From Bacteroidota bacterium (lineage in GTDB: Bacteria; Bacteroidota; Bacteroidia; Chitinophagales; Chitinophagaceae): DNA of 64,000 bases. Of the stretch, positions 33,595 through 42,375 are shown one piece after another. The notes beneath the pieces were generated by a model that was not told the origin of the DNA, ran no database searches, and was given only the letters and a program-made list of their open reading frames with translations. Both the position numbers and the translations under genes were made by a program. Numbering within the stretch: position 1 is the first letter of the stretch; every line of letters begins with the position of its first letter. The stretch spans positions 310,001-374,000 of the forward strand of contig JAFAFR010000008.1 in assembly GCA_023423405.1 (NCBI GenBank), written 5' to 3'.

Positions 33595-35145
33595 ATGACA
33601 GACCCGAATGTTTTTAAAGACGCGATAGCAGCCGGATATAGTTTTAAAGGTGATTCCGCCAAGATCGGAATCGGCGTGGTGGACGGGAAACCCGTGCCGG
33701 GAGCCGATGTGCTGCTGCCCCTGAAAACCATGAACCGCCACGGCCTGATCGCCGGCGCTACCGGAACCGGGAAAACAAAAACCCTGCAGGTGCTCGCCGA
33801 AGTGCTGAGCGATAACAGTGTGCCGGTGCTGCTGATGGACATCAAGGGCGACCTGAGTGGTATTGCTGCCGCGGGTGCGGTCAACGACAAGATAGCCGAC
33901 CGCTACCAGCACCTGGAAATGACTTACCAGCCTGCCGCCTACCCGGCCGAACTGCTGAGCCTGAGCAAGGAGCCTGGTGTGCGCTTAAGGGCTACCGTTA
34001 GCGAGTTCGGGCCGGTGCTCCTGAGCAAGATACTCGGGCTGAACGATACCCAGGCCGGACTGGTTGCCATGATCTTCAAGTGGTGCGACGACAACCAGTT
34101 GCCCCTGCTCGATCTCAAGGATTTCACCAAAGTACTGCAATACATCAGCGACGAAGGCAAGGCTTCCATCGAAAAAGACTACGGCAAAATTTCTACCAGC
34201 TCCACCGGCACCATCCTACGGAAAGTAGTGGAGCTGCAGCAACAGGGCGCCAACCCTTTTTTTGGCGAGAAGAGCTTTGAAGTGGAAGACCTGATGCGCA
34301 TCAGCGACGATGGCAGGGGCGTGGTTTCCATTTTGCGGGTAACCGACCTGCAGGACCGGCCCAAACTCTTTTCCACATTTATGTTGCAACTACTGGCGGA
34401 ATTGTATGGCTCCTGCCCGGAAGAAGGCGATCTCGATAAACCCAAACTGGTGCTGTTCATCGACGAGGCCCACCTCATTTTCCAGGAAGCCAGCGAAGCC
34501 CTGCTGCAGCAGATCGAAACCATTGTAAAGCTGATCCGTTCAAAAGGCATTGGTATATTTTTCTGCACGCAAAACCCGATGGACGTTCCCAAAGACGTGC
34601 TGGGTCAACTGGGACTGAAAATACAGCACGCCCTGCGCGCCTTTACCGCAGCCGACCGCAAAGTGATCAAACAGACGGCGGAAAACTATCCCGAAACTTC
34701 TTTTTACAAAACAGAAGATCTGCTAACCCAACTGGGTATCGGCGAAGCGCTGATCACCATGCTGAACGAAAAAGGCATTCCCACGCCGCTGGTGCATACG
34801 CTCATGATCTCGCCGCGCAGCCGCATGGACGTGCTGACGGATGCAGAGATCCAGGCCCTGGTGAACAACAGCAGGCTGGTGAAGAAATACAACCAGGAGA
34901 TCGATTCGAACAGCGCCTATGAAATGCTTACGGCCAAACTGGAGGAAGCGGCTGGGAAAGCAGAGGACGAAAAAGAAGTAAAAAGCAAACCGAAAGAGAA
35001 GGAGGAAAAATCGGTGCTGGAAAAAATGCTCGACAGTTCTGCCGGTCGGCAGGCAACGCGTACAGCAGCGAACATGATCACCCGCACCCTGCTCGGAGCG
35101 CTGGGGCTAGGGGGTACCAGCCGCCGGAAAAAATCACTTTGGTGA
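33595..35145 (+). CDS. HerA-like helicase / DUF853 family ATPase
   Basis: 516-residue P-loop ATPase of the DUF853 group (YjgR-type, related to HerA and FtsK motors). Walker A is GATGTGKTKT (about residues 60-69), followed by LLMDIKGDLSG, then Walker B LVLFIDEAHLIF (about 282-293) and a sensor-like FFCTQNPMD. The C-terminal 60 residues are Lys/Glu-rich, then end in a short Gly/Arg segment. The family is probably a hexameric DNA or protein pump, but no cellular role is settled. No partner nuclease such as NurA lies adjacent. The gene has a plausible own promoter and is convergent with recQ. Confidence 0.88.
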   Translation: MTDPNVFKDAIAAGYSFKGDSAKIGIGVVDGKPVPGADVLLPLKTMNRHGLIAGATGTGKTKTLQVLAEVLSDNSVPVLLMDIKGDLSGIAAAGAVNDKIADRYQHLEMTYQPAAYPAELLSLSKEPGVRLRATVSEFGPVLLSKILGLNDTQAGLVAMIFKWCDDNQLPLLDLKDFTKVLQYISDEGKASIEKDYGKISTSSTGTILRKVVELQQQGANPFFGEKSFEVEDLMRISDDGRGVVSILRVTDLQDRPKLFSTFMLQLLAELYGSCPEEGDLDKPKLVLFIDEAHLIFQEASEALLQQIETIVKLIRSKGIGIFFCTQNPMDVPKDVLGQLGLKIQHALRAFTAADRKVIKQTAENYPETSFYKTEDLLTQLGIGEALITMLNEKGIPTPLVHTLMISPRSRMDVLTDAEIQALVNNSRLVKKYNQEIDSNSAYEMLTAKLEEAAGKAEDEKEVKSKPKEKEEKSVLEKMLDSSAGRQATRTAANMITRTLLGALGLGGTSRRKKSLW

Positions 35146-35177
35146 ATGGCGGGCGGATCAGTTGTGCCGGCCACGGC

Positions 35178-37079
35178 TCAGCGGCCGCGGATAAAACCTT
35201 CTGCTGTGACTTCCAGTTGCCCGCTTTCTTCCAGGTAGCGAACCGCTTTCCAAAAGGGTGTTTCTTCGAAGAGGGAGCCCAGTCCCTGCTGCAATTGTAC
35301 AACGGAAACGGAGTCGTTTTTCTTAAGCAATGAAAGGATCTCGTGGCTGAGCGCATCTACTGCGGCCGGCTTTTTTTTCTTACGCAGGCAATTGTCGCAA
35401 ATGCCGCAGTCGGGGATGGCGCTGTCGCCAAAATAGCGTCCGATAAACGCACTCCTGCAGCCACTACCGTCGATGTATGCACGCAGTTGGTTCAGCCTGT
35501 CCAGCGCCAGTTTTTTTCTTTCATCGATGCGTGGCTGGCTGATGCGCAGGTTCTCCGGCGCCATTCTTTCCGCCAGTAGCGTAAGCAGCGGTTTGTCTTT
35601 CGCAGGCTCATACGACAGGATGCCGCGCCGGGCAAGCGCCTGCAGGTGTTGTACGATTTCTTCCGGGTCGGATTGCAACTGCCGGGCAAGGAACGGTTCG
35701 CTGATGGAAGCCGGGTAATTGAAAATGCCTTCGTACCTGCGCAGCAGTGCTTTCACCAGGCCATCCAGTGCGGGATCTGATTGTTCGATGGATTCCAGCG
35801 CTTCGCGGTTGGCGGTAAAACAAACTTTTCCCGGCTGGTACACCGCTTCGCTGACACTGCAATACCCTTCTGCCTGCAGGATCTGTAAAGCGTTCAGGGC
35901 GGTGATGCGGTCCAGGCCAAACCGTTCGCAGAAAAGGTTGAAATCAAAATCGAAGGACTGGCCCACGGCTGCACCCACCGGCAATTGCAGGAAATGCACG
36001 AGGTGCCGGTACACATCGCGCACGGTTTCGGCAGAAGGGAATTTTTTCTCCAGTTGTTCTCTCAGCTCCACCAGGTCCTGTGCGCCGTAAAGCAGGATGG
36101 CGTAGGCTTTCAGCCGATCGCGTCCTGCGCGCCCCGCTTCCTGGTAATAGTTCTCGAGGCAGTCCGGAACATCGTAGTGTACTACCGTGCGCACATCGGG
36201 TTTATCGATCCCCATCCCGAAGGCGTTGGTGCTTACCATGATCCGCTGCTGGTTGGTTGTCCAGGATTGCTGCCGTTCATGGCGCGCTGCATGGGGCAGC
36301 CCGGCATGATAAAAGGTAGCAGCAATACCCGCTTCGTTCAAATACCTGCTGAGCTCTTCCGTTCTTTTGCGGCTTCTGCAATACACGATGGAAGAACCTT
36401 CCACCTGTTGTAGGATATGCAGCAGTTTTCCCCTTTTGTTTTCCTCCTCAAAACAACTGTAGGAAAGCCCTTCCCGCACAAAGCTGCCTTTCAGCACAGC
36501 AGGCTTTTTCAGTTGCAGTTGGGTAATGATGTCCTGTTGTACCAATGGGGTGGCGGAAGCGGTCAGCGCCAGAAAGGGGACATCGGGTAGCCATTCCCGT
36601 AAGGAAGCTATCTGCAGGTAACTGGGGCGGAAATCGTAGCCCCATTGCGAAACACAGTGTGCTTCGTCAACGGCCACTAGGTTCACCGGCAGTCCCGGCA
36701 GGAATTCGCGGAATAACCGGGTTTGTATGCGTTCGGGTGAGAGGTACAATAGTTTGATCTTGCCGTTGAGCGCCAGCTCCATGGATTTCATCAGCTCGCG
36801 GTAGCTCATGCCGGTATGGATGGAAAGCGCGCTGATCCCCTTTTTGCGCAGTTGCTGTACCTGGTCTTTCATCAGCGCAATCAGCGGGCTGATCACGAGC
36901 GTGATACCATCGCGGGCAAGCGCCGGAACCTGGAAGCAGACCGATTTGCCGCTGCCGGTGGGAAGCAGGGCCAGCGTATCCCTGCCCGACAACACCGATT
37001 CTATGATGGGTTCCTGCAGGTCGCGGAACCCGTCATAACCCCAGTAGGATTTCAGGATATCGTGAATGGGAGCTGCCAT
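35178..37079 (-). CDS. recQ: RecQ family ATP-dependent DNA helicase
   Basis: 633 residues. It unwinds DNA 3'-5' in recombination and replication repair. Motifs: motif 0 WGYDGFRDLQ, Walker A LLPTGSGKS, motif II AVDEAHCVSQWG (DEAH), motif III TASATP, motif V/VI VSTNAFGMGIDKPDVR and YYQEAGRAGRD, and a zinc-binding cluster near the end (CRSAFIGRYFGDSAIPDCGI followed by CDNC). The C-terminus has a winged-helix-like segment but no HRDC domain that I can see, as in many Bacteroidota RecQ paralogues. The start codon overlaps the copA stop (TGATG at 37077-37081), so the two genes are coupled. Confidence 0.95.
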   Translation of the reverse strand: MAAPIHDILKSYWGYDGFRDLQEPIIESVLSGRDTLALLPTGSGKSVCFQVPALARDGITLVISPLIALMKDQVQQLRKKGISALSIHTGMSYRELMKSMELALNGKIKLLYLSPERIQTRLFREFLPGLPVNLVAVDEAHCVSQWGYDFRPSYLQIASLREWLPDVPFLALTASATPLVQQDIITQLQLKKPAVLKGSFVREGLSYSCFEEENKRGKLLHILQQVEGSSIVYCRSRKRTEELSRYLNEAGIAATFYHAGLPHAARHERQQSWTTNQQRIMVSTNAFGMGIDKPDVRTVVHYDVPDCLENYYQEAGRAGRDRLKAYAILLYGAQDLVELREQLEKKFPSAETVRDVYRHLVHFLQLPVGAAVGQSFDFDFNLFCERFGLDRITALNALQILQAEGYCSVSEAVYQPGKVCFTANREALESIEQSDPALDGLVKALLRRYEGIFNYPASISEPFLARQLQSDPEEIVQHLQALARRGILSYEPAKDKPLLTLLAERMAPENLRISQPRIDERKKLALDRLNQLRAYIDGSGCRSAFIGRYFGDSAIPDCGICDNCLRKKKKPAAVDALSHEILSLLKKNDSVSVVQLQQGLGSLFEETPFWKAVRYLEESGQLEVTAEGFIRGR

Positions 37080-39193
37080 CAGAAGACGCGCTTAACATAT
37101 AAACGGCCACTGTTGAGGGCCAGCACCACATCGCTGAAACCCATAACCAGCGCACCGAAAGCCGGCGTGAGGTATCCGAATGCCGCCACGGGTATGGCGA
37201 TGATATTGTAGGCGAATGCCCAGAACAGGTTTTCGCGGATGGTGGTCATGGTATGTTTCCCGAGTCCGAGGGCCAGCGGGAGGTGTTTGAGACCGTTGCC
37301 CATCAGCACCACGCTGGCGGTTTGCATGGCCACCTGGCTGGCATCGCTGAGTGAAATGCCTACGGTGGCCTGCGCCAGGGCAGGCGCATCGTTGATGCCA
37401 TCGCCTACCATGGCCGTGGGTTGTTCGGCCGACAGGCGGCGGACGAGGTCCAACTTTTGTTCGGGCGACTGCTCCGCATATACAGTGTCGATGCCCAGTT
37501 CGCGGGCAAGGCTTTCAGCCTTCTCTTTCCGGTCGCCACTGAGCAGCAGGGTTTTTATTCCCTTGCCGTGCAGTTGTGTGATCACTTCTTTTGCTTCGGG
37601 TCTTATCTCATCCTGCACATCCACCCAGCCGAGCAGTTCACCATTCTTCAGCACATATACATTGTGGTTATATTCTGCTGTGAGGTGGGCCGCCAGCGCA
37701 TAAGAACCGGCCTGGTACACATCGCCTTCGCGGCTTTCGGCAATCATACCCCGACCTTTTTCTTCCGATATTTTTTTCCAGGCGATGGGTCTTTTGCTTT
37801 TCCAGGCATTGCTGATGCTGCGCGCGATGGGGTGGTTGGAATATTTTTCGAGGGAATACACCAGGTTACGGAATTCATCCTCCGGCAACACGGCCGACCG
37901 GTAGCCGGCTATGGAAAAGGACCCTGTGGTAAGCGTACCGGTTTTGTCGAACACCACGTGGCGGATGGATTTAAACGCTTCCAGCGAACGGGCCTCCCGG
38001 AACAGGATGCCGTTGCGGGCGGCGCGTCCCAGTCCCACTGCAATGGCAGCCGGTGTGGCCAGTCCCATGGCGCAGGGGCAGGCAATTACCAATACCGCAA
38101 TACTGCGCATAAGGGAGGGAGTTAGATCGTGCAGCACAAAATAATTGATCACAAAGGTCAGCACCGCTATCGCTACCACTACGGGTACAAAAATGGCGCT
38201 GACCTTATCGGCCATGCGCTGCACCGGCGGTTTTTCTCCCTGTGCTTTTTTCACCAACTGGATGATATTGGCCAGCACGCTTTCCGCAGCTTTTGCCGTC
38301 ACCTGCGCTTTGAGCGTTCCTTCCACCACCAGGCTGCCGCCCAGGATATTGTCCTTCGCTTTTTTCTCTACGGGCAGGCTCTCACCCGTAATGATGGATT
38401 CGTTCAACGTGGCTTCTCCCCACAAAATGCGCGCATCGGCCGGGACCTGTTCGCCGTTACGGATCAGCACGAGATCGCCGGAGCGGAGTTGTTCGTTTTC
38501 TACCTGGAAAACCTGCTCCTGGTGCTGGTCGTCGAAGGCGATCATATTGGCCATTACCCGCTGGCTTTTGACCAGTGATTTCAATTGCCGCTGGGTGGAT
38601 TGTATGGACCATTCTTCCAGGTAATTGCCCAGGAATACCAGGGTAATGATGGCGGCGGTGGTTTCATAAAAAAGATAATGATGCCCATGTCCCATCAGTG
38701 TTCCCAGCAGGCTGTACACAAAGGCGGCGACTGCGCCAATGGTGATGAGCACGTTCATATTGGGCATGCCGTTCACCACACTTTTAAATGCGCTGCGCCC
38801 GAAATAATACATGCCTGTGATGAATACGGGCAGGCAAAGCACCAGTTGCACCCAGGGATTTCCAAGCCAGCCATCGGACAGGGCCGGCACCATGTGCAGC
38901 ACCAGCAGCAGGGTGAAAGGGAGGCAGAACAATACGTATTTCAGGAATGGATTGAGGCTTTCTTTTTCGGGTTGCGCTGCCGTTTTTTCGTCCACCACCT
39001 GGTAACCCAGGGAGGCGATGCCCCTGGTCAACTGTCCTGTTTTGGCGGTAACAGCATCTCCTTCAAAATGTACATCGCCATCAATGGGGTTCACCCGAAC
39101 GTTCTGCATGCCCTGTTTTTCCAGGTACTGCAATACGCTGAGCGCACAATTCGAACAGGTCATTCCTTTTACTTTCCAGTTGACGGCTTCCAT
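37079..39193 (-). CDS. copA: Heavy-metal P1B-type ATPase, copper exporter CopA
   Basis: 704 residues. It pumps Cu(I) out of the cytoplasm using ATP. The N-terminal metal-binding domain has GMTCSNCA (CxxC). Then come eight membrane helices, the actuator TGES motif (SIITGESLP), the metal-site CPC in IACPCAMGLATP, the phosphorylation site DKTGTLT, the SNHPIARS motif and GDGINDAPALAQA. One metal-binding domain only, as is common in Bacteroidota. It is the first gene of a two-gene unit with recQ and has a promoter-like TATATTTG 26 bp upstream of its start. Cu specificity follows from CPC and the family; Ag(I) is also possible. Confidence 0.93.
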   Translation of the reverse strand: MEAVNWKVKGMTCSNCALSVLQYLEKQGMQNVRVNPIDGDVHFEGDAVTAKTGQLTRGIASLGYQVVDEKTAAQPEKESLNPFLKYVLFCLPFTLLLVLHMVPALSDGWLGNPWVQLVLCLPVFITGMYYFGRSAFKSVVNGMPNMNVLITIGAVAAFVYSLLGTLMGHGHHYLFYETTAAIITLVFLGNYLEEWSIQSTQRQLKSLVKSQRVMANMIAFDDQHQEQVFQVENEQLRSGDLVLIRNGEQVPADARILWGEATLNESIITGESLPVEKKAKDNILGGSLVVEGTLKAQVTAKAAESVLANIIQLVKKAQGEKPPVQRMADKVSAIFVPVVVAIAVLTFVINYFVLHDLTPSLMRSIAVLVIACPCAMGLATPAAIAVGLGRAARNGILFREARSLEAFKSIRHVVFDKTGTLTTGSFSIAGYRSAVLPEDEFRNLVYSLEKYSNHPIARSISNAWKSKRPIAWKKISEEKGRGMIAESREGDVYQAGSYALAAHLTAEYNHNVYVLKNGELLGWVDVQDEIRPEAKEVITQLHGKGIKTLLLSGDRKEKAESLARELGIDTVYAEQSPEQKLDLVRRLSAEQPTAMVGDGINDAPALAQATVGISLSDASQVAMQTASVVLMGNGLKHLPLALGLGKHTMTTIRENLFWAFAYNIIAIPVAAFGYLTPAFGALVMGFSDVVLALNSGRLYVKRVF

Positions 39194-39218
39194 GGGTTCT
39201 GCTGGTTTAGTCGATCTG

Positions 39219-39226
39219 CAAATATA
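39219..39226 (-). promoter_or_regulatory. -7 element for copA
   Basis: TATATTTG on the minus strand matches TAnnTTTG exactly, 26 bp before the copA start. No TTG is seen at -33 spacing. Confidence 0.5.
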
Positions 39227-39245
39227 CGATGGCGCCGAGTTTGAT

Positions 39246-39253
39246 TATTTTTG
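39246..39253 (+). promoter_or_regulatory. -7 element for tsaE
   Basis: TATTTTTG is an exact -7 match only 4 bp before the tsaE ATG at 39258. If used, the mRNA would begin at or very near the start codon, so it could be leaderless. Confidence 0.45.
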
Positions 39254-39257
39254 CAGG

Positions 39258-39680
39258 ATGCAGTTTGAGTTTACGCTGGAAGAATTGCCGCAGGTGGCCG
39301 CAAAGCTGCTGGCTTTATGGGACCGGCCACGCACCATTGCCCTGTCGGGTGAAATGGGCGCTGGCAAAACCACGCTGGTGCATGCGCTCTGCGATGCGCT
39401 GGGCGTGCAGTCGGCCGTTGGCAGTCCCACGTTTTCCATCATCAATGAATACGGCGCCGGCAGCGCTATTGTGTACCATATCGACTGTTACCGGCTGCGG
39501 GAAGAAGCGGAGGCCATCGACGCGGGCGTGGAGGATTGCCTCTTCAGCGGGCAATGGTGTTTTGTGGAATGGCCGGAAAAGATCCCGCATCTTTTCCCGG
39601 AAGACACCGTGTATTGTAAGCTGGAGGCGGGCCCCGGCCAGCGGCGCCGACTTTACCTGAATTCGGCTTTTAAATCGTAA
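39258..39680 (+). CDS. tsaE: tRNA threonylcarbamoyladenosine biosynthesis ATPase TsaE
   Basis: 140 residues from the Met at 39258. The frame is open from 39018, but that extension lies over the opposite-strand copA gene. TsaE works with TsaB and TsaD in making the t6A37 modification of ANN-decoding tRNAs. Visible: Walker A GEMGAGKTTLVHALC, the SPTFSIINEY motif, HIDCYRL and the Trp/Glu segment CFVEWPEKI. The length suits the family (about 140-155). It is followed after 24 bp by ald in the same direction and diverges from copA. Confidence 0.93.
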   Translation: MQFEFTLEELPQVAAKLLALWDRPRTIALSGEMGAGKTTLVHALCDALGVQSAVGSPTFSIINEYGAGSAIVYHIDCYRLREEAEAIDAGVEDCLFSGQWCFVEWPEKIPHLFPEDTVYCKLEAGPGQRRRLYLNSAFKS

Positions 39681-39704
39681 ATTACCCTTCTTTTTAAGCA
39701 GTAC

Positions 39705-40919
39705 ATGGCGCAGCAAAAACCTTACATCAGCACCTCCTTCAGTTATGAAACACTGGAAGAAACACTTGATATAAAACCCAGCGGCGCCCAGCTGCACATC
39801 GGTATTCCGCGCGAAGTGGCTTTCCAGGAGAACCGGGTTTCGCTTACACCGGAGGCGGTGGGCGTGCTGGTAAGCAATGGCCATGTGGTGGTGCTGGAGC
39901 ACAACGCCGGCGATGCCGCGCATTTCCGCGACAAAGACTACAGCGAAGCCGGCGCCCGGATCGTGTACGACAAGGCCGAAGTATACAAAGCACCCATTCT
40001 TGCAAAGAGCGCACCGATCATTGAAGAAGACATTCCCTATCTCCAGCCCAACCAGGTGATCATATCGCCCATGCACATCACCCTGCTTAAATCTGAGCTG
40101 CTGGAAAAGCTCATGGAAAAAAAGATCACGGCACTTGCTTTCGAATCGCTGAAAGATGAGAACGGTACTTTTCCCATCGTGCGCAGCATGAGTGAAATTG
40201 CCGGCAGCGCCGTGATGCTGATAGCAGGACAATACCTTGGCTCCGCCAACCATGGCAAGGGCGTATTGTTAGGCGGGATCACAGGCATTCCTCCTTCCAA
40301 GGTGATCATACTCGGCGCAGGCATCGTGGGCGAATATGCCGCCCGTGCTGCCCTGGCCCTTGGTGCTTCCGTGAAGGTTTTCGACAACAGCGTGTATCGC
40401 CTCAAACAGTTGCAGGACAATGTAGGCCACCGCCTCTGGACCTCTGTGCTGGAACCGAAAATACTCGCCAAGCAGCTCAAGACATGCGAAGTGGCCGTGG
40501 GTACGCTGCGCAGCAACAGCGGGCGTGCGCCGGTGGTGGTAACGGAGGAAATGGTGAGCAACATGCGCCCGGGTAGTGTGATCATTGACGTTAGTATCGA
40601 CAGCGGCGGCTGTTTTGAGACTTCCGAGATCACCACACACGAGCAGCCGATCTTCATGAAATACGGCATCATTCATTATTGTGTGCCCAATATACCTTCC
40701 GGCTTTGCGCGCACGGCCTCCCATGCCATCAGCAATGTGCTGATGCCGCTGCTGCTGGAGGCGGCGGACGAAGGTGGCATCGAAAACCTGATCTGGCACA
40801 AAGTGCATTTGCGCAGCGGCATCTACCTGTTCAAGGGGGCGCTCACGCATTTCCACCTCAGCCAGCGCTTCAACCTAAAGTACACCGACCTGAACCTGCT
40901 GATCGCCAGCAGGCGTTGA
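39705..40919 (+). CDS. ald: Alanine dehydrogenase
   Basis: 404 residues; NAD-dependent interconversion of alanine with pyruvate and ammonia. The N-terminal domain has IGIPREVAFQENRVSLTPEA and the catalytic Lys/His region (ISPMHITLL). The Rossmann domain has ILGAGIVGEYAARAALALGA, and the C-terminal half contains VIIDVSIDSGGCFETS and NIPSGFARTASHAISNVLMP. An N-terminal extension of about 30 residues precedes the core, as in other Bacteroidota homologues, which are longer than the 370-residue Bacillus enzyme. It probably forms an operon with tsaE. Related families (transhydrogenase alpha subunit, saccharopine dehydrogenase) fit less well. Confidence 0.92.
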   Translation: MAQQKPYISTSFSYETLEETLDIKPSGAQLHIGIPREVAFQENRVSLTPEAVGVLVSNGHVVVLEHNAGDAAHFRDKDYSEAGARIVYDKAEVYKAPILAKSAPIIEEDIPYLQPNQVIISPMHITLLKSELLEKLMEKKITALAFESLKDENGTFPIVRSMSEIAGSAVMLIAGQYLGSANHGKGVLLGGITGIPPSKVIILGAGIVGEYAARAALALGASVKVFDNSVYRLKQLQDNVGHRLWTSVLEPKILAKQLKTCEVAVGTLRSNSGRAPVVVTEEMVSNMRPGSVIIDVSIDSGGCFETSEITTHEQPIFMKYGIIHYCVPNIPSGFARTASHAISNVLMPLLLEAADEGGIENLIWHKVHLRSGIYLFKGALTHFHLSQRFNLKYTDLNLLIASRR

Positions 40920-40922
40920 TGT

Positions 40923-41543
40923 TCAGGATTTATAATCGAGAATACTGACCAGTTCACGGCAGAAATGGTATTCCTGCGGGTCGTTGCTGGAAACGATGAG
41001 CAGCCTGTTGCCGGCGTACCGGCCTATCAGTTCCTGGTAACGGGTGATGCCTGCTGCATCGAGGTTGGTGCAGGGTTCGTCCAGCAGCAGGGCGCTGCTG
41101 TCGGCAAAGATGGCGAGGGCTAGCTTCAGTCGTTGTTTCATGCCGGAAGAATAATAACGCACCTGCTTCTCTGCTGCTTTTTCCAATCCCACCGCTTCCA
41201 GGATGTTGCGGTGCGAAACGCCTTCCAGGAAGGGCTTGAAGGTTTGCTGGAAATGCAGCAGCTCCAGGGCCGTCATCTCTTCAATCAATTCCAGGTAGGG
41301 GGCGGCCATGGAAATATGCCGGTAAGCGAATTCGTTTTCAAGCGCTTCTTCTTTAAAAGCATACGAGATGGCGCCGGCCGACAATTGTAGGGCGCCTGCA
41401 ACGGCTTGCAGCAAAGTGCTTTTTCCCGATCCGTTGGGACCGGTGATGGCGTAGCTGCCTCCCTGTTCAAAAACAATGCTGCAATTCCGGAAGATCCATT
41501 CCCGGTTGAAACGTTTTCCGGCCTCAGATAGCGATATCGTCAT
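40923..41543 (-). CDS. ABC transporter ATP-binding protein
   Basis: 206 residues from the Met at 41543 (MTISLSEAGKRF). A longer frame to 41645 would run 100 bp into lpxA and is Ser/Ala/Lys-rich noise. Motifs: Walker A GPNGSGKSTL, a Q-loop (AAPYLELIEEMT), a signature YYSSGMKQRLKLALA (normally LSGGQ), Walker B ALLLDEPCTNLD and a switch position in IVSSNDPQEY (Asn instead of the usual His). It resembles CcmA-type short ATPases, but no permease gene is adjacent. It overlaps the end of lpxA by 20 bp, so it is the last gene of the lpx operon. Whether it exports a lipid precursor is open. Confidence 0.88.
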   Translation of the reverse strand: MTISLSEAGKRFNREWIFRNCSIVFEQGGSYAITGPNGSGKSTLLQAVAGALQLSAGAISYAFKEEALENEFAYRHISMAAPYLELIEEMTALELLHFQQTFKPFLEGVSHRNILEAVGLEKAAEKQVRYYSSGMKQRLKLALAIFADSSALLLDEPCTNLDAAGITRYQELIGRYAGNRLLIVSSNDPQEYHFCRELVSILDYKS

Positions 41544-42330
41544 CGCTGCTGCCTTTGGTGAAGCGCTTGATGATGCCCCGGCCGCTTTCCCGGATAAAGG
41601 TGACGATCTCGTCCCTTTCGTCGGTGGCGCTGAATTCTTCTTCAATGTATTCGAGGGCCTGGGAAGTGTTCATGCCCTTGTTGTAGAGCACCCGGTAGAT
41701 GTCGAGGATGTGATTGATGCGGTCCACGCTGAAACCGCGTCTTTTCAGTCCCACACTGTTCACCCCGGCATAACTCAGTGGTGTACGGGCGGCTTTGATA
41801 TAAGGTGGTACGTCTTTGCTCACCAGGGAGCCACCGCTTACAAAAGCGTGCTGCCCTATCTGCACAAACTGGTGCACGGCGCTTACGCCGCCAACAATGG
41901 CCCAGTCGCCCACGGTAACGTGACCGGCCATCTGCACATTGTTGCTGAGAATGATGTTATTGCCCAGGACGCAGTCGTGCGCCAGGTGGGTATAAGCCAT
42001 GATGAGGCAATTGTTGCCTACTGCGGTCCGGCCCCTGTCCTTCGTGCCACGGTTGATGGTCACAAATTCCCGGATGGTAGTGCCATCGCCGATCTCTACC
42101 AGTGAATATTCTCCTTCGTATTTGAGGTCCTGCGGGGTGGCGGCGATTACGGCGCCTGGGAAAATGCGACAGTTCTTTCCGATGCGGGCGCCTTCCATAA
42201 TGGTGACATTGCTGCCGATCCAGGTGCCTTCCCCGATCTCCACATCCTGGTGAATTACTGTAAAAGGATCCACTTTTACGTTGGTAGCCAGGCGCGCATT
42301 CGGGTGTATGTAGGTATGGGGATGAATCAT
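41524..42330 (-). CDS. lpxA: Acyl-ACP--UDP-N-acetylglucosamine O-acyltransferase LpxA
   Basis: 268 residues. It performs the first step of lipid A synthesis, moving a 3-hydroxyacyl chain from ACP to UDP-GlcNAc. The N-terminal 190 residues are left-handed beta-helix hexapeptide repeats (MIHPHTYIHPNARLATNVKV, then GEGTWIGSNVTIMEGA). The catalytic His lies in AYTHLAHDCVLG (about 120-127), with NNVQMAGHVTVGD following. The C-terminal helical domain is present (GLKRRGFSVDRINHILDIYR). It lies in the order lpxD, lpxC-fabZ, lpxA, in one direction. Cytoplasmic trimer. Confidence 0.95.
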   Translation of the reverse strand: MIHPHTYIHPNARLATNVKVDPFTVIHQDVEIGEGTWIGSNVTIMEGARIGKNCRIFPGAVIAATPQDLKYEGEYSLVEIGDGTTIREFVTINRGTKDRGRTAVGNNCLIMAYTHLAHDCVLGNNIILSNNVQMAGHVTVGDWAIVGGVSAVHQFVQIGQHAFVSGGSLVSKDVPPYIKAARTPLSYAGVNSVGLKRRGFSVDRINHILDIYRVLYNKGMNTSQALEYIEEEFSATDERDEIVTFIRESGRGIIKRFTKGSSDDDIAI

Positions 42331-42375
42331 TTGCCGTGCAAAAATAGGAGAAAAGGGATAATATAAAGGAAATGT

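Noticed and set aside
41544..41645. A longer N-terminus for the ABC ATPase
   Set aside because: The extension is antisense-like Ser/Ala/Lys-rich text inside lpxA, and the family starts at MTISLSEAGKRF.
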